From an uncultured Oscillospiraceae bacterium (GTDB lineage Bacteria > Bacillota > Clostridia > Oscillospirales > Oscillospiraceae), in contig CAAEUZ010000003.1 of the NCBI GenBank assembly GCA_900759385.1, forward strand, positions 1 to 53,525: a stretch of 53,525 nt of DNA. Reading direction: 5' to 3'. Made by a program: the position numbers and the translations under genes. Numbering within the stretch: the stretch's first letter is position 1; each line of letters opens with the position of its first letter. Shown one piece after another: positions 33,143 to 41,763 of the stretch. The notes beneath the pieces were generated by a model that was not told the origin of the DNA, did no database searches, and saw only the letters and a program-made list of their open reading frames with translations.

Positions 33143-35737
33143 TTAACCTATCGCCTCGCAAAACCGCATCAGCATGGCGGCCACCTGCGCTCTTGTGGCC
33201 TCGCCCTGCGGGACGAGCGTCGCGTCGGTCACGCCGGTGATTACCCCCGCGCCGCAGGCCCACTGCATGGCAGGGATGGCGTATTCGCTCAAATCCGCGA
33301 AGTCGGCGTAGCTGAGGATGTTGGTGTCCTCGCCAACGGACACGTCATACCCCTTGTAAACCGCGTAGCGGTAGAGGATCACCGCAAGCTGCTCCCGCGT
33401 TACGGCGTCCTCCGCGCCGAACAGCCCGCCGCCGTAGCCGCCCACAATGCCCTCGCTGGCCGCCCAGCGGACAGCCTCGGCGTAGTACGCATCCCCGGCC
33501 ACATCGGTAAAGTCCATCGCGTCGTCCACCACAGGCTCCCCCTCCAGCCGGTAGAGGATGGTCACGATCATACTCCGGCTGGTGGTGGCATGGGGTGCAA
33601 AGTCGGTTTCGCTGACGCCGTTCATCATGCCGCTTTCATAGACGAACCGCACCGCGTCGGCGAACCAGTCGCCGTCATCCACGTCGCCAAAGGGCAGCGG
33701 CTCCGGGGCGATCTCGGCAAAGGACGCCTCCACCGTCACACGGCCGGAGGGCATGGTGAACGTGTACTTGCCGTCGCCCTTGTCCGTGAGGGTGATTTCG
33801 TTGTCCCGGCTGTCCAGGACGGTCAGGCTCTCCAGCTCATACCCCTCGTCCGGGGTGACGGTGATGGTCACGGTGGTTCCGCGGGAGGCCCGGCTGGGGC
33901 TGACGCGCACAGTGCCGTTTTCCGCATCGGGAGCGGTGACGGCGTAGGTGGTGGGGCCGGAGGAAATTCTGGTAAACCCGGCGGTCACGGTCACATCACC
34001 GGCAGACATGGTGAAAGTGGTGCTTTCGCTGGACGCATCGGCAAAGGTGCCACCATTGGAGGAAGTCCAGCCGGTAAAGCGGTAGCCGCTGTCGGGGGTA
34101 GCTGTGAGGGTGACGGTTTCGCCCGCTGCCGCCGTGGTCTTGTCGGCGGTGGCCGTGCCGCCTCCCGACACATTGACAGTAACCGTATAGACCTTTTCAA
34201 ACTTTGCGGTAAGGCTGCGGTTGCTGTTGGCCACGAAAGTATAGTTGGTGTTGGTGCTTACAGTCGTGCCGCCTTCCACCCAGCCCACGAAGCGGTAGCC
34301 TGGATTGTTGGTAGCGGTGAGGGTGACAGATGTACCCTCTGTGTAACTGCCGCCGCCGGACACGCTGCCCGCGCCTGCGGGATCAACATCGGCGGAGATA
34401 GTGTAGGTGGTCGGTGCGTTGACCGTCAGGGTGGCGGCGTTGCTGATGACGCTGACGCCGCTGGCGCTCTTCACCACGCAGCGGTATTGGTAGCCGCTCA
34501 TACTGATAGTGGTGCTGTTTATGGTATAGCTGGCGCTGGTTGCGTCGCTTATGTCCGTCCAGTTGCCGCCGTTGTCCGTGCTCTGCTGCCACTGGTAGGA
34601 CTGGACATCGCTGGCCGTCACAGCAAAGGTGGCGGGGTTGCCCGCGGTCACAGTTTGGCCTGTGGGCTGGACGCTGATGGTGGGAGTCGTGACCTGCGTA
34701 TTGTCGCTCAGGCTGCCTGTCACGGTGCCGCCGCTGGCGAGGATGGTGCCGTTGTTGGTCAGCTTGCCGTTGCAGTTCAGCGAGGAGCCCTCCGGGACGG
34801 TCAGGGTTTCGCCGCTCTTAATTTCAAGGTCTTTCTGCAATTCCACATTGCCATACACGGTGCCTTCCGTCCTGTCAAATACGATGCCGCTGCTATTATT
34901 ACCCGTTGGTGTCGGCGTAGGAAGCGTTTCCGAAATTTTTAATGCCTTGATTCCGCCATTTCTGGCGTCCACGATCGCATTTTCGCTGACCGTCAGACTG
35001 GTAGTGGCACCGGTGGCTTGAGACGATCCCACATAAAACAGTATCCCATCACGGCTTCCAGTGCCGCTGGCGGTCAGGCTGCCGCCGTTGACGGCAAGAG
35101 AGAGCTGCGGGGAGCCGGTGGCGCTCGCGCCGGACTGCACACAGACGCCGGCGTAGCTAGAATAGGTTTGAGTAGTCTTTGCATCGACGGAAGCGTTTTT
35201 AATGGTCAGGGAGGCGTCGCCTGTTCCGCTTATGATATGTAGACCGCTGTTGCCTGTACCGGTAACTGTCAGGCTGCCGTTATCGCCGTTATCGCCGCTT
35301 TTTTTGATGACAAGGGAGGCATCCGTGCCTGGTGTAGTTGGTGGAGTTGCATTCACATAAATTCCAAAGGTGCCTGTGATGGTATTCTCGCCAATCAGTT
35401 CGATGGTCAGGGTAACTGGTTGATTGCTGCTGCTCAGAGCATAGATCCCGGAGCCAAAAGGCGCTGATCCGGTAATAGACCCTCCCTGGATGGTCGCATT
35501 GTGCAGTTTCAGGGTGCCTTGGCCGTCGTAGTATATGTAGTTATTTCCCTCCGGCTGATTCTCTTGACGGGCCCAAGTTGTTCCACCGTCAGAGGATGTC
35601 CAGTATCCGGCACTAATTGTTGTACTGCCCACATACAGTGTTTGAGGCGCAGTGCCTTCCGCCAGCGCCGTGACGGGCAGCAGGCCCAGGCACAGGGCAA
35701 GCGCGAGGCAGGCGCTCAGCAGTCGTTTCCGTATCAT
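33143..35737 (-). CDS. Secreted SLH-anchored surface protein
   Basis: An 864-residue exported protein. Signal peptide about 1-26 (cut after TALA). A Gly/Thr/Ser-rich beta-helix-like region spans about 40-340 (repeated SLT, LTV, ASLVIKK). Next are an Ig-like domain (about 350-440, with YQWQQSTDNGGNWTDI), three InlB/bacterial-repeat-like units (about 445-675, GYRFVGW, GYRFTGW, GYELESL), then three SLH modules (about 678-864) that bind secondary cell-wall polymer. ATG 35737 overlaps the stop of a small membrane-protein gene (ATGA), with AAGGAGGAG upstream. It is cargo relative to the conjugation genes and on the opposite strand. An adhesive or glycan-binding role is inferred. Confidence 0.88.
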   Translation of the reverse strand: MIRKRLLSACLALALCLGLLPVTALAEGTAPQTLYVGSTTISAGYWTSSDGGTTWARQENQPEGNNYIYYDGQGTLKLHNATIQGGSITGSAPFGSGIYALSSSNQPVTLTIELIGENTITGTFGIYVNATPPTTPGTDASLVIKKSGDNGDNGSLTVTGTGNSGLHIISGTGDASLTIKNASVDAKTTQTYSSYAGVCVQSGASATGSPQLSLAVNGGSLTASGTGSRDGILFYVGSSQATGATTSLTVSENAIVDARNGGIKALKISETLPTPTPTGNNSSGIVFDRTEGTVYGNVELQKDLEIKSGETLTVPEGSSLNCNGKLTNNGTILASGGTVTGSLSDNTQVTTPTISVQPTGQTVTAGNPATFAVTASDVQSYQWQQSTDNGGNWTDISDATSASYTINSTTISMSGYQYRCVVKSASGVSVISNAATLTVNAPTTYTISADVDPAGAGSVSGGGSYTEGTSVTLTATNNPGYRFVGWVEGGTTVSTNTNYTFVANSNRSLTAKFEKVYTVTVNVSGGGTATADKTTAAAGETVTLTATPDSGYRFTGWTSSNGGTFADASSESTTFTMSAGDVTVTAGFTRISSGPTTYAVTAPDAENGTVRVSPSRASRGTTVTITVTPDEGYELESLTVLDSRDNEITLTDKGDGKYTFTMPSGRVTVEASFAEIAPEPLPFGDVDDGDWFADAVRFVYESGMMNGVSETDFAPHATTSRSMIVTILYRLEGEPVVDDAMDFTDVAGDAYYAEAVRWAASEGIVGGYGGGLFGAEDAVTREQLAVILYRYAVYKGYDVSVGEDTNILSYADFADLSEYAIPAMQWACGAGVITGVTDATLVPQGEATRAQVAAMLMRFCEAIG

Positions 35738-35907
35738 GTCATCTCCTCCTTGGTTTTGGTGCCGGAGCGCAACACCGCGCCGAGCGCAATCCCGGCGGCC
35801 AGGGCGGCGAGGACGAGCCCGGCGGCGTACACGCGCATTTGCCGCTGCCGCTCCTTTGCCCGCACGCGCTCCTTCACGAGCGCCACGCGCGTCTCAGTGC
35901 TGTACAC
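35734..35907 (-). CDS. Small single-pass membrane protein upstream of the SLH gene
   Basis: A 57-residue protein: charged N-part (VALVKERVRAKERQRQ), one membrane helix (MRVYAAGLVLAALAAGIALGAVL), short polar end. GTG 35907 is preferred, with a GGGGG ribosome-like site about seven bases upstream. A GTG at 35955 is in frame but lies inside the terminator hairpin. Its stop overlaps the SLH start (ATGA), so the two are co-translated. Function unknown. It may assist export or anchoring of the SLH protein. Confidence 0.6.
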   Translation of the reverse strand: MYSTETRVALVKERVRAKERQRQMRVYAAGLVLAALAAGIALGAVLRSGTKTKEEMT

Positions 35908-35934
35908 GCCGCCGCCCCCTTTCCGATGGAACGC

Positions 35935-35980
35935 AAAAAGGCGCGCCGCACCCACGGCTGAACCGTGGACGCAGCGCGCC
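35935..35980 (-). terminator. Strong minus-strand terminator between SLOG gene and SLH operon
   Basis: Stem GGCGCGC / GCGCGCC (35940-35946 with 35974-35980), continued after small mismatches by CCACGG / CCGTGG (35952-35957 with 35963-35968). On the minus strand five T follow. It ends transcripts coming from the SLOG-sigma gene, or attenuates a leader of the SLH operon 28 bases downstream. Confidence 0.8.
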
Positions 35981-36266
<286 letters not shown>

Positions 36267-37244
36267 TTATCCCATGCTCTCGTTCCCAGCAATGTCAAGC
36301 ACCGGCACGCCGTTTGACGCGGCTATGCTTTTCCGCAGCGCGCTGCCAATGGTAGACTGCAAGTTGCAGACGCAGAAGCCGACTCTCTCAAGCATGTAGT
36401 CCACGGCGCTGAGAGTCCGGTTCTTTTCAACCTTGGAGTCCGAGTCCACATAAACAACGCTGTCGCACGGCGGGCAATAGCGCAGAGAAAATATGTCGCG
36501 GGCATCTTCGGCGACGCTGTAGTGAACAACCGCCGTGATGTGCTTGGCGTAGCGTTCGAGCGAGGACATAAACGCCGAACCGACATATTCTGCCGCAATC
36601 AAATAACTTGTCACGCCATAAGCGCGAGAAACGTATTCTACCTGTCGGTCGAAAGCCCTGACGTTCTCATATGTCGCCTTGCCCAGCGCAAATACAGCGC
36701 ATGGTTTATCGCATATCAGCCGCACATACATTGCCCTGCGCAGGCGGCGGCAGGCGTTTGCCCTCACCGCACGGACGGCGCTGCCCGACACGCCGAGAGC
36801 CGTCCCTATCTGCGCGAGCGTTTCCCCGGAGTTGGCCCGCCGCAGGACGAGCTGTTCACGCTCCGGCAGCGCTTCAATCAGCTTTTCAATGCGCGATGCC
36901 GTTTCTGCCGAGGTGAGATCAATAATATCCTGAGCCTTGAGCGCCCGGCGCGTCATGCTGCTCTTTTCGTGGAACCCGTCATATATGTAAGTTATTACGA
37001 CGGAAGCCTGATTGAGCGTGGTCCTGTCCGCTATTTCGTTGGATATGTGTATTTCGTTCTTCGGGAAGTGATACTTCGCGTCCAGCGCAGCGGCGTAGCA
37101 CCAATCATAAAATTCTCCACGGCCACAAAAAACGAAAGTAATCTCTTTGTACTTCTGTACAACTGTGTAAACAGCTTGCTGCAAACTGCTCAGTATGTCT
37201 TTATCGTATACTCTGTCGTGTCCGAGAAAAGCACATATCGTCAT
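36267..37244 (-). CDS. SLOG domain - sigma region 4 helix-turn-helix - second SLOG-like domain fusion
   Basis: A 325-residue protein. Residues about 1-110 fit a DUF1273-like SLOG domain: MTICAFLGHDRVYDKDI, FVFCGRGEFYDWC, LNQASVVITYIYDGF, ALKAQDIIDL. Residues about 113-172 are a sigma-70 region 4/LuxR-like helix-turn-helix (IEALPEREQLVLRRANSGET, LAQIGTALGVSGSAVRAV). The C-part (about 205-325) looks like another SLOG half: CPPCDSVVYVD, NRTLSAVDYMLERVGFCVCN, ALRKSIAASNGVPVLDIAG. SLOG folds bind nucleotides or their derivatives, so this could be a ligand-sensing regulator. GGGAGGG precedes ATG 37244. The domain order is unusual and the ligand and targets are unknown. Confidence 0.75.
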   Translation of the reverse strand: MTICAFLGHDRVYDKDILSSLQQAVYTVVQKYKEITFVFCGRGEFYDWCYAAALDAKYHFPKNEIHISNEIADRTTLNQASVVITYIYDGFHEKSSMTRRALKAQDIIDLTSAETASRIEKLIEALPEREQLVLRRANSGETLAQIGTALGVSGSAVRAVRANACRRLRRAMYVRLICDKPCAVFALGKATYENVRAFDRQVEYVSRAYGVTSYLIAAEYVGSAFMSSLERYAKHITAVVHYSVAEDARDIFSLRYCPPCDSVVYVDSDSKVEKNRTLSAVDYMLERVGFCVCNLQSTIGSALRKSIAASNGVPVLDIAGNESMG

Positions 37245-37389
37245 GTTGAAGTCCCTCCCACGAAATGTTACATCGCATTACAGCACATTGTTAGTATGAT
37301 TACGAGCACAATAAACACACTGACAGAAAACTAATGGCACTCTGTGAGAGTGTATATTGAGATTATCAGTGCCGTGGAGGTGTATGCTC

Positions 37390-37719
37390 GTGGACATGGA
37401 TTTTGTGAGGAAGAGGATTACGGAACTGCGCATGCTCAATGGGAAAAGCGAATACCAGCTCAGCTACGACATGGGGCACAGCAAGAATTACATTCACAAT
37501 CTGGTTGCCGGTCACTTTCAGCCGTCCGTGACCGAGCTGCTGTACCTTATAGACTTGCTCGGCGTCACGCCGCGGGATTTCTTCGACGAGGACGCCGAAT
37601 ACAGGAATCCTGTCCTTGCGAAAGAGATTATGGACGCCATAAAGGACATGGACGAGGAGGATTTGCAGGCTGTTTTGGCCGTCGTGAGGAGATTGAGGGA
37701 GAAAGAGAGTTTGACCTAA
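37390..37719 (+). CDS. Xre-family regulator
   Basis: A 109-residue protein with a helix-turn-helix (about residues 5-60: VRKRITELRMLNGKSEYQLSYDMGHSKNYIHNLVAG, LLGVTPRDFF) and a helical tail (IMDAIKDMDEEDLQAVLAVVRRL). GTG 37390 is nine bases after GGAGG, and ATG 37384 and 37396 are in-frame alternatives. It diverges from the SLOG-sigma gene and converges on a decayed gene. Probably a local repressor. Confidence 0.8.
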   Translation: MDMDFVRKRITELRMLNGKSEYQLSYDMGHSKNYIHNLVAGHFQPSVTELLYLIDLLGVTPRDFFDEDAEYRNPVLAKEIMDAIKDMDEEDLQAVLAVVRRLREKESLT

Positions 37720-37738
37720 GCAGTTATTCATTCCGGCG

Positions 37739-38280
37739 TCACGGGCGCAGCTGTCGGCCGTGGTGGAATATTGCATGAGTGAAATAATTCAGGTTCAGGT
37801 TAATTTCGCAGCCATGCGTATTCGCGTAAAAGCCAATCTCGTCAGCCAGTTGTATAACGTCCTTCAGATAGCACAGGCCGAAACAAGAGTTGAAATAGTA
37901 GTCAACAGCAATGTACCCGACGTGCCTGGTTATCGTTATATCCAGCTCGTACAATTCTGAGATCTCTCTGGCAACCCTTACAAATTCCTTTGCGCCTTTT
38001 TGGCGACCCGGCAAAAGCACACAAACGAATTCCTCGCTCATAAGTTTCTTGAATCCTTCGTATGACTCAGCTGTGCTTATGCTGGGCTGCGGCAGCTCCA
38101 AATCTTTGATTAGCTCCTCCCAATTATCTTTCGGATATGTTTTCTCGTAAATAATCTCTCCCGTTGCCTTCTCCCCCTATATCCGGTCAGCAAGGTTGGT
38201 AACGCGGAACAGCCCCCTCACCTCGCGCCGCCAGCATGTCAAAATGCCGACAGCGGCGTCCGACAAAACCAGGTTTTCAT
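37739..38280 (-). pseudogene. Decayed gene with a start-proximal frameshift and an in-frame amber codon
   Basis: An open frame ends at 37739 and runs back to a TAG at 38173-38175. Past that TAG the same frame continues protein-like (NLVLSDAAVGILTCWRREV, FRVTNLADRI) to a good ribosome site (AGGAG, 38289-38293 on plus) and an ATG at 38280 that is one base out of frame. Inserting one base after that ATG would give M-E-N-L-V-L and a protein of about 180 residues interrupted only by the amber codon. The C-part (FVCVLLPGRQKGAKEFVRV, YFTHAIFHHGRQL) is unrecognised. Two lesions point to decay. Translation of the 3' part from TTG 38101 or ACG 38164 cannot be excluded. Confidence 0.55.
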
Positions 38281-38340
38281 ATTGTGAGCTCCTATGAAAA
38301 GAGAACCGTCCTTGAAAGTCTCTATAGCTCTATAAAACAA

Positions 38341-38369
38341 ATATTACACCCTGGAGTCCGATTTTACAA
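38341..38369 (-). promoter_or_regulatory. Possible promoter of the decayed gene
   Basis: On the minus strand TTGTAA (38369-38364), 17 bases, TAATAT (38346-38341), about 60 bases upstream of the ATG at 38280. The sequence here is AT-rich, so chance matches are likelier than elsewhere. Confidence 0.4.
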
Positions 38370-38433
38370 TACTGGTATTTTTAAATTGCAGCGCTTTTGA
38401 CCCATAATCAGTTGTGACAGGGGGCTGAGCGCA

Positions 38434-38733
38434 ATGTTTGCAGTTCGCATCAAAAATCTTCGGCTAACTAAGGGGCTTAACCAGGTTCAGCTTGCAGACA
38501 AGCTGGGAGTCAAAAAGCAAAGTATAAGCAACTGGGAAAACGACAATATTATGCCGTCCGTGGATATGCTCGTGAAGATTGCGGATTTCTTTGGAGTAAC
38601 AACAGACTATCTTCTTGCACGGGAGATTCAAGAGCCTGAGGCTCCTCAAAACCTTGACGTGACTGGCCTGACTGAGCGTCAGATTGGACATATACGCGCC
38701 CTCATTGATGATTTTCGAGATGCTAATTCGTAA
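38434..38733 (+). CDS. Xre-family repressor
   Basis: A 99-residue protein with a complete Cro/C1-type helix-turn-helix (IKNLRLTKGLNQVQLADKLGVKKQSISNWENDN, MLVKIADFFGVTTDYLL) and a short C-tail (LTERQIGHIRALIDDFRDA). ATG 38434 follows a GGGGG ribosome-like site. It stands alone and is followed by a strong terminator shared with the convergent YolD gene. Target unknown. Confidence 0.88.
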   Translation: MFAVRIKNLRLTKGLNQVQLADKLGVKKQSISNWENDNIMPSVDMLVKIADFFGVTTDYLLAREIQEPEAPQNLDVTGLTERQIGHIRALIDDFRDANS

Positions 38734-38752
38734 ACGCAAACCAAATATAAAT

Positions 38753-38788
38753 AAGCACCGTGACGCGACTGCATCACGGTGCTTTCCT
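38753..38788. terminator. Terminator between the Xre gene and the convergent yolD-like gene
   Basis: An 11-bp stem AAGCACCGTGA / TCACGGTGCTT (38753-38763 with 38774-38784) with a T-rich stretch on plus. It ends the Xre transcript and, given its symmetry, possibly the minus-strand operon too. Confidence 0.85.
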
Positions 38789-38802
38789 TTTGTATTCTTT
38801 AT

Positions 38803-39204
38803 TTATCTCAGCTGTTCACATTTTATGTCCATAACCTCATCCAACGGCACTCTCAGTCCATCCTTAAACACAACCATGCGCTCAACCTCGTCCACGCGCT
38901 TGAGCACCCCAGTGTGCGTCACATACGCGCCGCCGGTTTTGCGCTCGTCGGGGACGAAGTATGTGACGGTCACAGTGGGCGCGTCGAGCGTTGCGAGGTA
39001 CTGCTGCTTATAGTCCAGCTCGGCGCGCTCCTCCTCGCTCAGCTCTATGCGCGCATCCGTAAGCCGCGCTGTCTCGTCTATCGCGTCGCCGTAGCCGGTG
39101 AGTGCCGCAAACGGTGAAAACTGCGCCGCGCGGTCGCTCATGGGCATCGGCTCGTGCTTGGACTTCGGGCGCGGGAGGTCAATGATGTCATCGTATTCGG
39201 TCAC
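38803..39204 (-). CDS. YolD-like protein
   Basis: A 133-residue protein of the YolD-like family: IDLPRPKSKHEPMPMSDRAAQFSPFAALTGY, followed by a beta-rich domain (VTVTYFVPDERKTGGAYVTHTGVLKRVDE). YolD proteins accompany Y-family polymerases (UvrX/YqjW type) on mobile elements and seem to be UmuD-like partners in damage-induced synthesis. It overlaps the polymerase gene by four bases. Confidence 0.88.
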   Translation of the reverse strand: MTEYDDIIDLPRPKSKHEPMPMSDRAAQFSPFAALTGYGDAIDETARLTDARIELSEEERAELDYKQQYLATLDAPTVTVTYFVPDERKTGGAYVTHTGVLKRVDEVERMVVFKDGLRVPLDEVMDIKCEQLR

Positions 39205-40703
39205 GCCTTATGCCCTCCAATCTGCCCGTTGCGGTCGCGCATCGTCGCGCCTTCCTCGAAGTTCATGCCGCGCAGGACGGCGTTCTTGCCGTACTTGTTC
39301 TTAATTTTCAGCAGTGCCGCCTGTTTGCGCTTCTCGCGCTCGAGGGCGGCGTTTTCGCGCTCACGCTCAGCGTCCAGTTCCGCGTAGTCCGTAAACATAT
39401 CCATCTGCTCGGGCGCGGCCTCCTTCGGCGCGTCGGCTTCCGGGATGACGCGGCAGGCCGTGATGTTCAGCCGCCGTATGAGCAGCGTTTTGTCCACAAC
39501 GCGGTCATACAGCTCAGCCGCAGCGTCCATTATCTGCTTCGTAGAGGACGTGTAGCGCGGGAGGTTGACCGTCCCGTGCGAGTGCTTGGGCTTCAGACGC
39601 CCATAGCCGTCGCGGACAATCTCACCCTTGTACTGCGCGCGGCGCTTCGCGTCCTTGATGTTCTCAATGTCGTAGCCAATGGTCACGACGAGTTGGTCGG
39701 TGACGAGGTTTTTGCTAAACAAGTCCATCGAGAGCGCGTCGGCCATCTCACGCAGGACTATCCGCGCCTTGTCCGCGGTGTACGGCTCGTGAAGCACCTG
39801 GCCAGAGCCAAGGCTGTTACTGCCGGGCTTGTACGCCTTGACAGCTTCGACGGTGCAGGGCTCGTAGCCCCAGGCATGGTCAATGAGCAGTTCGGCGTTC
39901 TTGCCAAAGAGCTTGAAAAGGAAATCCTCGTCCGTCAGCGAGCGCCGTGCCACGTCACCCATCGTGAACATCCCGTTCTCCTCGAGCTTTTTGGCGTAAC
40001 CTCTGCCCACGCGCCAGAAGTCCGTGAGCGGCGTGTGGCTCCACAGCTTTTCACGGTAGCTGCGCTCGTCCAGCTCCGCTATGCGCACCCCGTTTTCGTC
40101 GGCGGGGATGTGCTTTGCCACGATGTCCATGGCGACTTTGCAGAGGTAGAGGTTCGTGCCAATCCCTGCCGTCGCCGTGATACCTGTCGTTGCGAGCACG
40201 TCGAGGATAATCTTCATTGCTAAGTCGTGCGGCGAAAGGCCGTAGGTTGGCAGGTATTTGGTAACGTCCATGAACACCTCGTCGATGGAGTAGACGATGA
40301 TGTCCTCGGGCGCGACGTACTTCATGTAGACCTGGTAAATGCGCGTGCTGTACTCCATGTAGTGAGCCATGCGCGGCGGGGCTATGAGGAAGTCCACGGC
40401 GAGTGACGGGTCGCTTTGAAGCTCGGAGAGGAAGTGTGACTTGCCCTCCAGCCGGTGTCCCGGCGCATCGTGACGTCGGCCCGCGTTGGCCTCACGAACA
40501 CGCTGCTTCACCTCGAACAGCCGGCAGCGGCCTCCGATGCCGTAGCTTTTCAGACTCGGCGTCACGGCGAGGCAAATGGTCTTGTCCGTGCGGCTCTCGT
40601 CGGCGACGACGAGGTTTGTGTCCAGCGGGTCAAGTCCCCGTTCCCTGCACTCGACCGAGGCGTAGAAGCTCTTTAGGTCGATTGCAATGTATGTCCGCTC
40701 CAC
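39201..40703 (-). CDS. Y-family translesion DNA polymerase (UvrX/UmuC-like)
   Basis: A 500-residue polymerase. Catalytic acidic residues: Asp9 in YIAIDLKSFYASVECRERG and Asp141-Glu142 in YSIDEVFMD. Palm, thumb (FWRVGRGYAKKLEENGMFT) and little-finger domains follow. A C-terminal QMDMFTD (about 437) is a typical beta-clamp-binding motif. It copies past DNA lesions and, with the YolD partner, probably assists survival or repair of the element after damage. GTG 40703 is the start. It is fourth of five genes in the minus operon headed by ImmR, linking it to the damage-responsive switch. Confidence 0.93.
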   Translation of the reverse strand: MERTYIAIDLKSFYASVECRERGLDPLDTNLVVADESRTDKTICLAVTPSLKSYGIGGRCRLFEVKQRVREANAGRRHDAPGHRLEGKSHFLSELQSDPSLAVDFLIAPPRMAHYMEYSTRIYQVYMKYVAPEDIIVYSIDEVFMDVTKYLPTYGLSPHDLAMKIILDVLATTGITATAGIGTNLYLCKVAMDIVAKHIPADENGVRIAELDERSYREKLWSHTPLTDFWRVGRGYAKKLEENGMFTMGDVARRSLTDEDFLFKLFGKNAELLIDHAWGYEPCTVEAVKAYKPGSNSLGSGQVLHEPYTADKARIVLREMADALSMDLFSKNLVTDQLVVTIGYDIENIKDAKRRAQYKGEIVRDGYGRLKPKHSHGTVNLPRYTSSTKQIMDAAAELYDRVVDKTLLIRRLNITACRVIPEADAPKEAAPEQMDMFTDYAELDAERERENAALEREKRKQAALLKIKNKYGKNAVLRGMNFEEGATMRDRNGQIGGHKA

Positions 40704-40724
40704 GGCTCGGTCAGCTCCTTTCCC

Positions 40725-41255
40725 TCAACAGATTACGCCCTGCGCTATCATCGCCTTTATCTGCGCGTCGTCTGCCGTCAGCTCGCCTGTAACCAGCCGC
40801 AGATATGCAAGCAGTCGCTCAATATCCGGGCGGTAGAGTGTGACGGAGAGGTAGTTCGCAGTCAACCCCTCAAACCAAAACGAGACACACCATTCGACAC
40901 TTATATCCACCATTTCGCAGCCCGGACGAACATAGACAACTTTGGGGTCGAGTCGGCGGTCGCACTTTGGGTTTAAGATAAAGTTGAAGTCTGGCTCCAC
41001 ACAGTTGAACTCGGTTGGGGTTTTGAACCGGTCGTTGAGCAAACTATCCAGCGCGCCTACAAGATTTTCTATCTCATACGCGAGGAACACCTCAGCGGCC
41101 TCAGCATGGTAGTTCAGCCAGTCGCCAGACTTAAAGGCAAAGTCCGTTTTACACCAGATTGAGTGCCAATCATCGTCAGTCACTTTGGTGTAGCCCCATA
41201 TTCGCAGCGACAGCACCACGCCGCCCAAATTCAGCTTCAGTTGCACGTCAATCAC
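40725..41255 (-). CDS. WapI-like immunity-type protein (tentative)
   Basis: A 176-residue soluble acidic protein. LGGVVLSLRIWGYTKVTDDDWHSIWCKTDF, SGDWLNYHAEAAEVFLAYEIENL and LTANYLSVTLYRPDIERLLAYL resemble the WapI immunity family by my recall. Such proteins protect against contact-dependent toxins, but no toxin partner is in the window. It overlaps the ImmA gene by eight bases and starts at GTG. An unrelated structural role in the damage-response operon is equally possible. Confidence 0.55.
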   Translation of the reverse strand: MIDVQLKLNLGGVVLSLRIWGYTKVTDDDWHSIWCKTDFAFKSGDWLNYHAEAAEVFLAYEIENLVGALDSLLNDRFKTPTEFNCVEPDFNFILNPKCDRRLDPKVVYVRPGCEMVDISVEWCVSFWFEGLTANYLSVTLYRPDIERLLAYLRLVTGELTADDAQIKAMIAQGVIC

Positions 41256-41763
41256 CTTTCAAAAAATCCGCGCGGTGCTCTATCGGGCGCAGGCCGCGGT
41301 TGCTCTCAGCAAGATGCGCCACTTTGAGCGCAACGAGGTTTATGTCCGTGCTCATCGCCTTGGCTATCTGCTCGGAGGTGTAGCCGAAGTTGTATACGTA
41401 GTCTAGGACTTCATCCGTGTCGAGTAGAATCTCAGCGGCGACGATGTTGGCCTCGTACTCGGGCTTTGTGGTCATGTCGTAGAGCATGAACTCCTGCAGC
41501 GCACCGACCTTGGCGAGGTCGCGATGAAGCTGGTCGTGTCCCAGCTCGTGAGCACAGACAATGCGCTGCATCTGCGGCGTGAGATCGCGGTTGAGAAAAA
41601 TGAACCTGGTGCGTTTGACAACGCGGTACATGCCTTTCATACTGCCGAAGTCCGGGCAGAACAGCACTTCGACGCCAAGCTGCCGCGCAATCTCAAAGGG
41701 GTCGCGTGTGCCGCAGCGCCTCACAAGCCTTTCGCCGACCTCGGAAAGCTGCTTCGCCGTCAT
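41248..41763 (-). CDS. immA: ImmA/IrrE-family metalloprotease
   Basis: A 171-residue zinc protease: HELGH at 72-76 in VCAHELGHDQLHRDL, with the downstream acidic helix EYEANIVAAEILL (about 103-113) giving the third ligand. In ICEBs1, ImmA cleaves the repressor ImmR after DNA damage or quorum signalling and releases transfer genes. It directly follows, with a four-base overlap, a gene encoding an ImmR-like repressor. By analogy it is the derepression switch of this element. Confidence 0.9.
   Translation of the reverse strand: MTAKQLSEVGERLVRRCGTRDPFEIARQLGVEVLFCPDFGSMKGMYRVVKRTRFIFLNRDLTPQMQRIVCAHELGHDQLHRDLAKVGALQEFMLYDMTTKPEYEANIVAAEILLDTDEVLDYVYNFGYTSEQIAKAMSTDINLVALKVAHLAESNRGLRPIEHRADFLKGD

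Noticed and set aside
33590..34942. A 450-codon plus-strand frame opposite the SLH gene
   Set aside because: Low-complexity Gly/Ala/Val/His translation with no family features; the minus frame encodes a signal peptide, Ig-like and SLH domains.
37739..38164. A fourth non-standard (ACG 38164) start for this gene
   Set aside because: Protein-like sequence continues upstream past a TAG in the same frame to a ribosome site and ATG, so a decayed longer gene explains it better.
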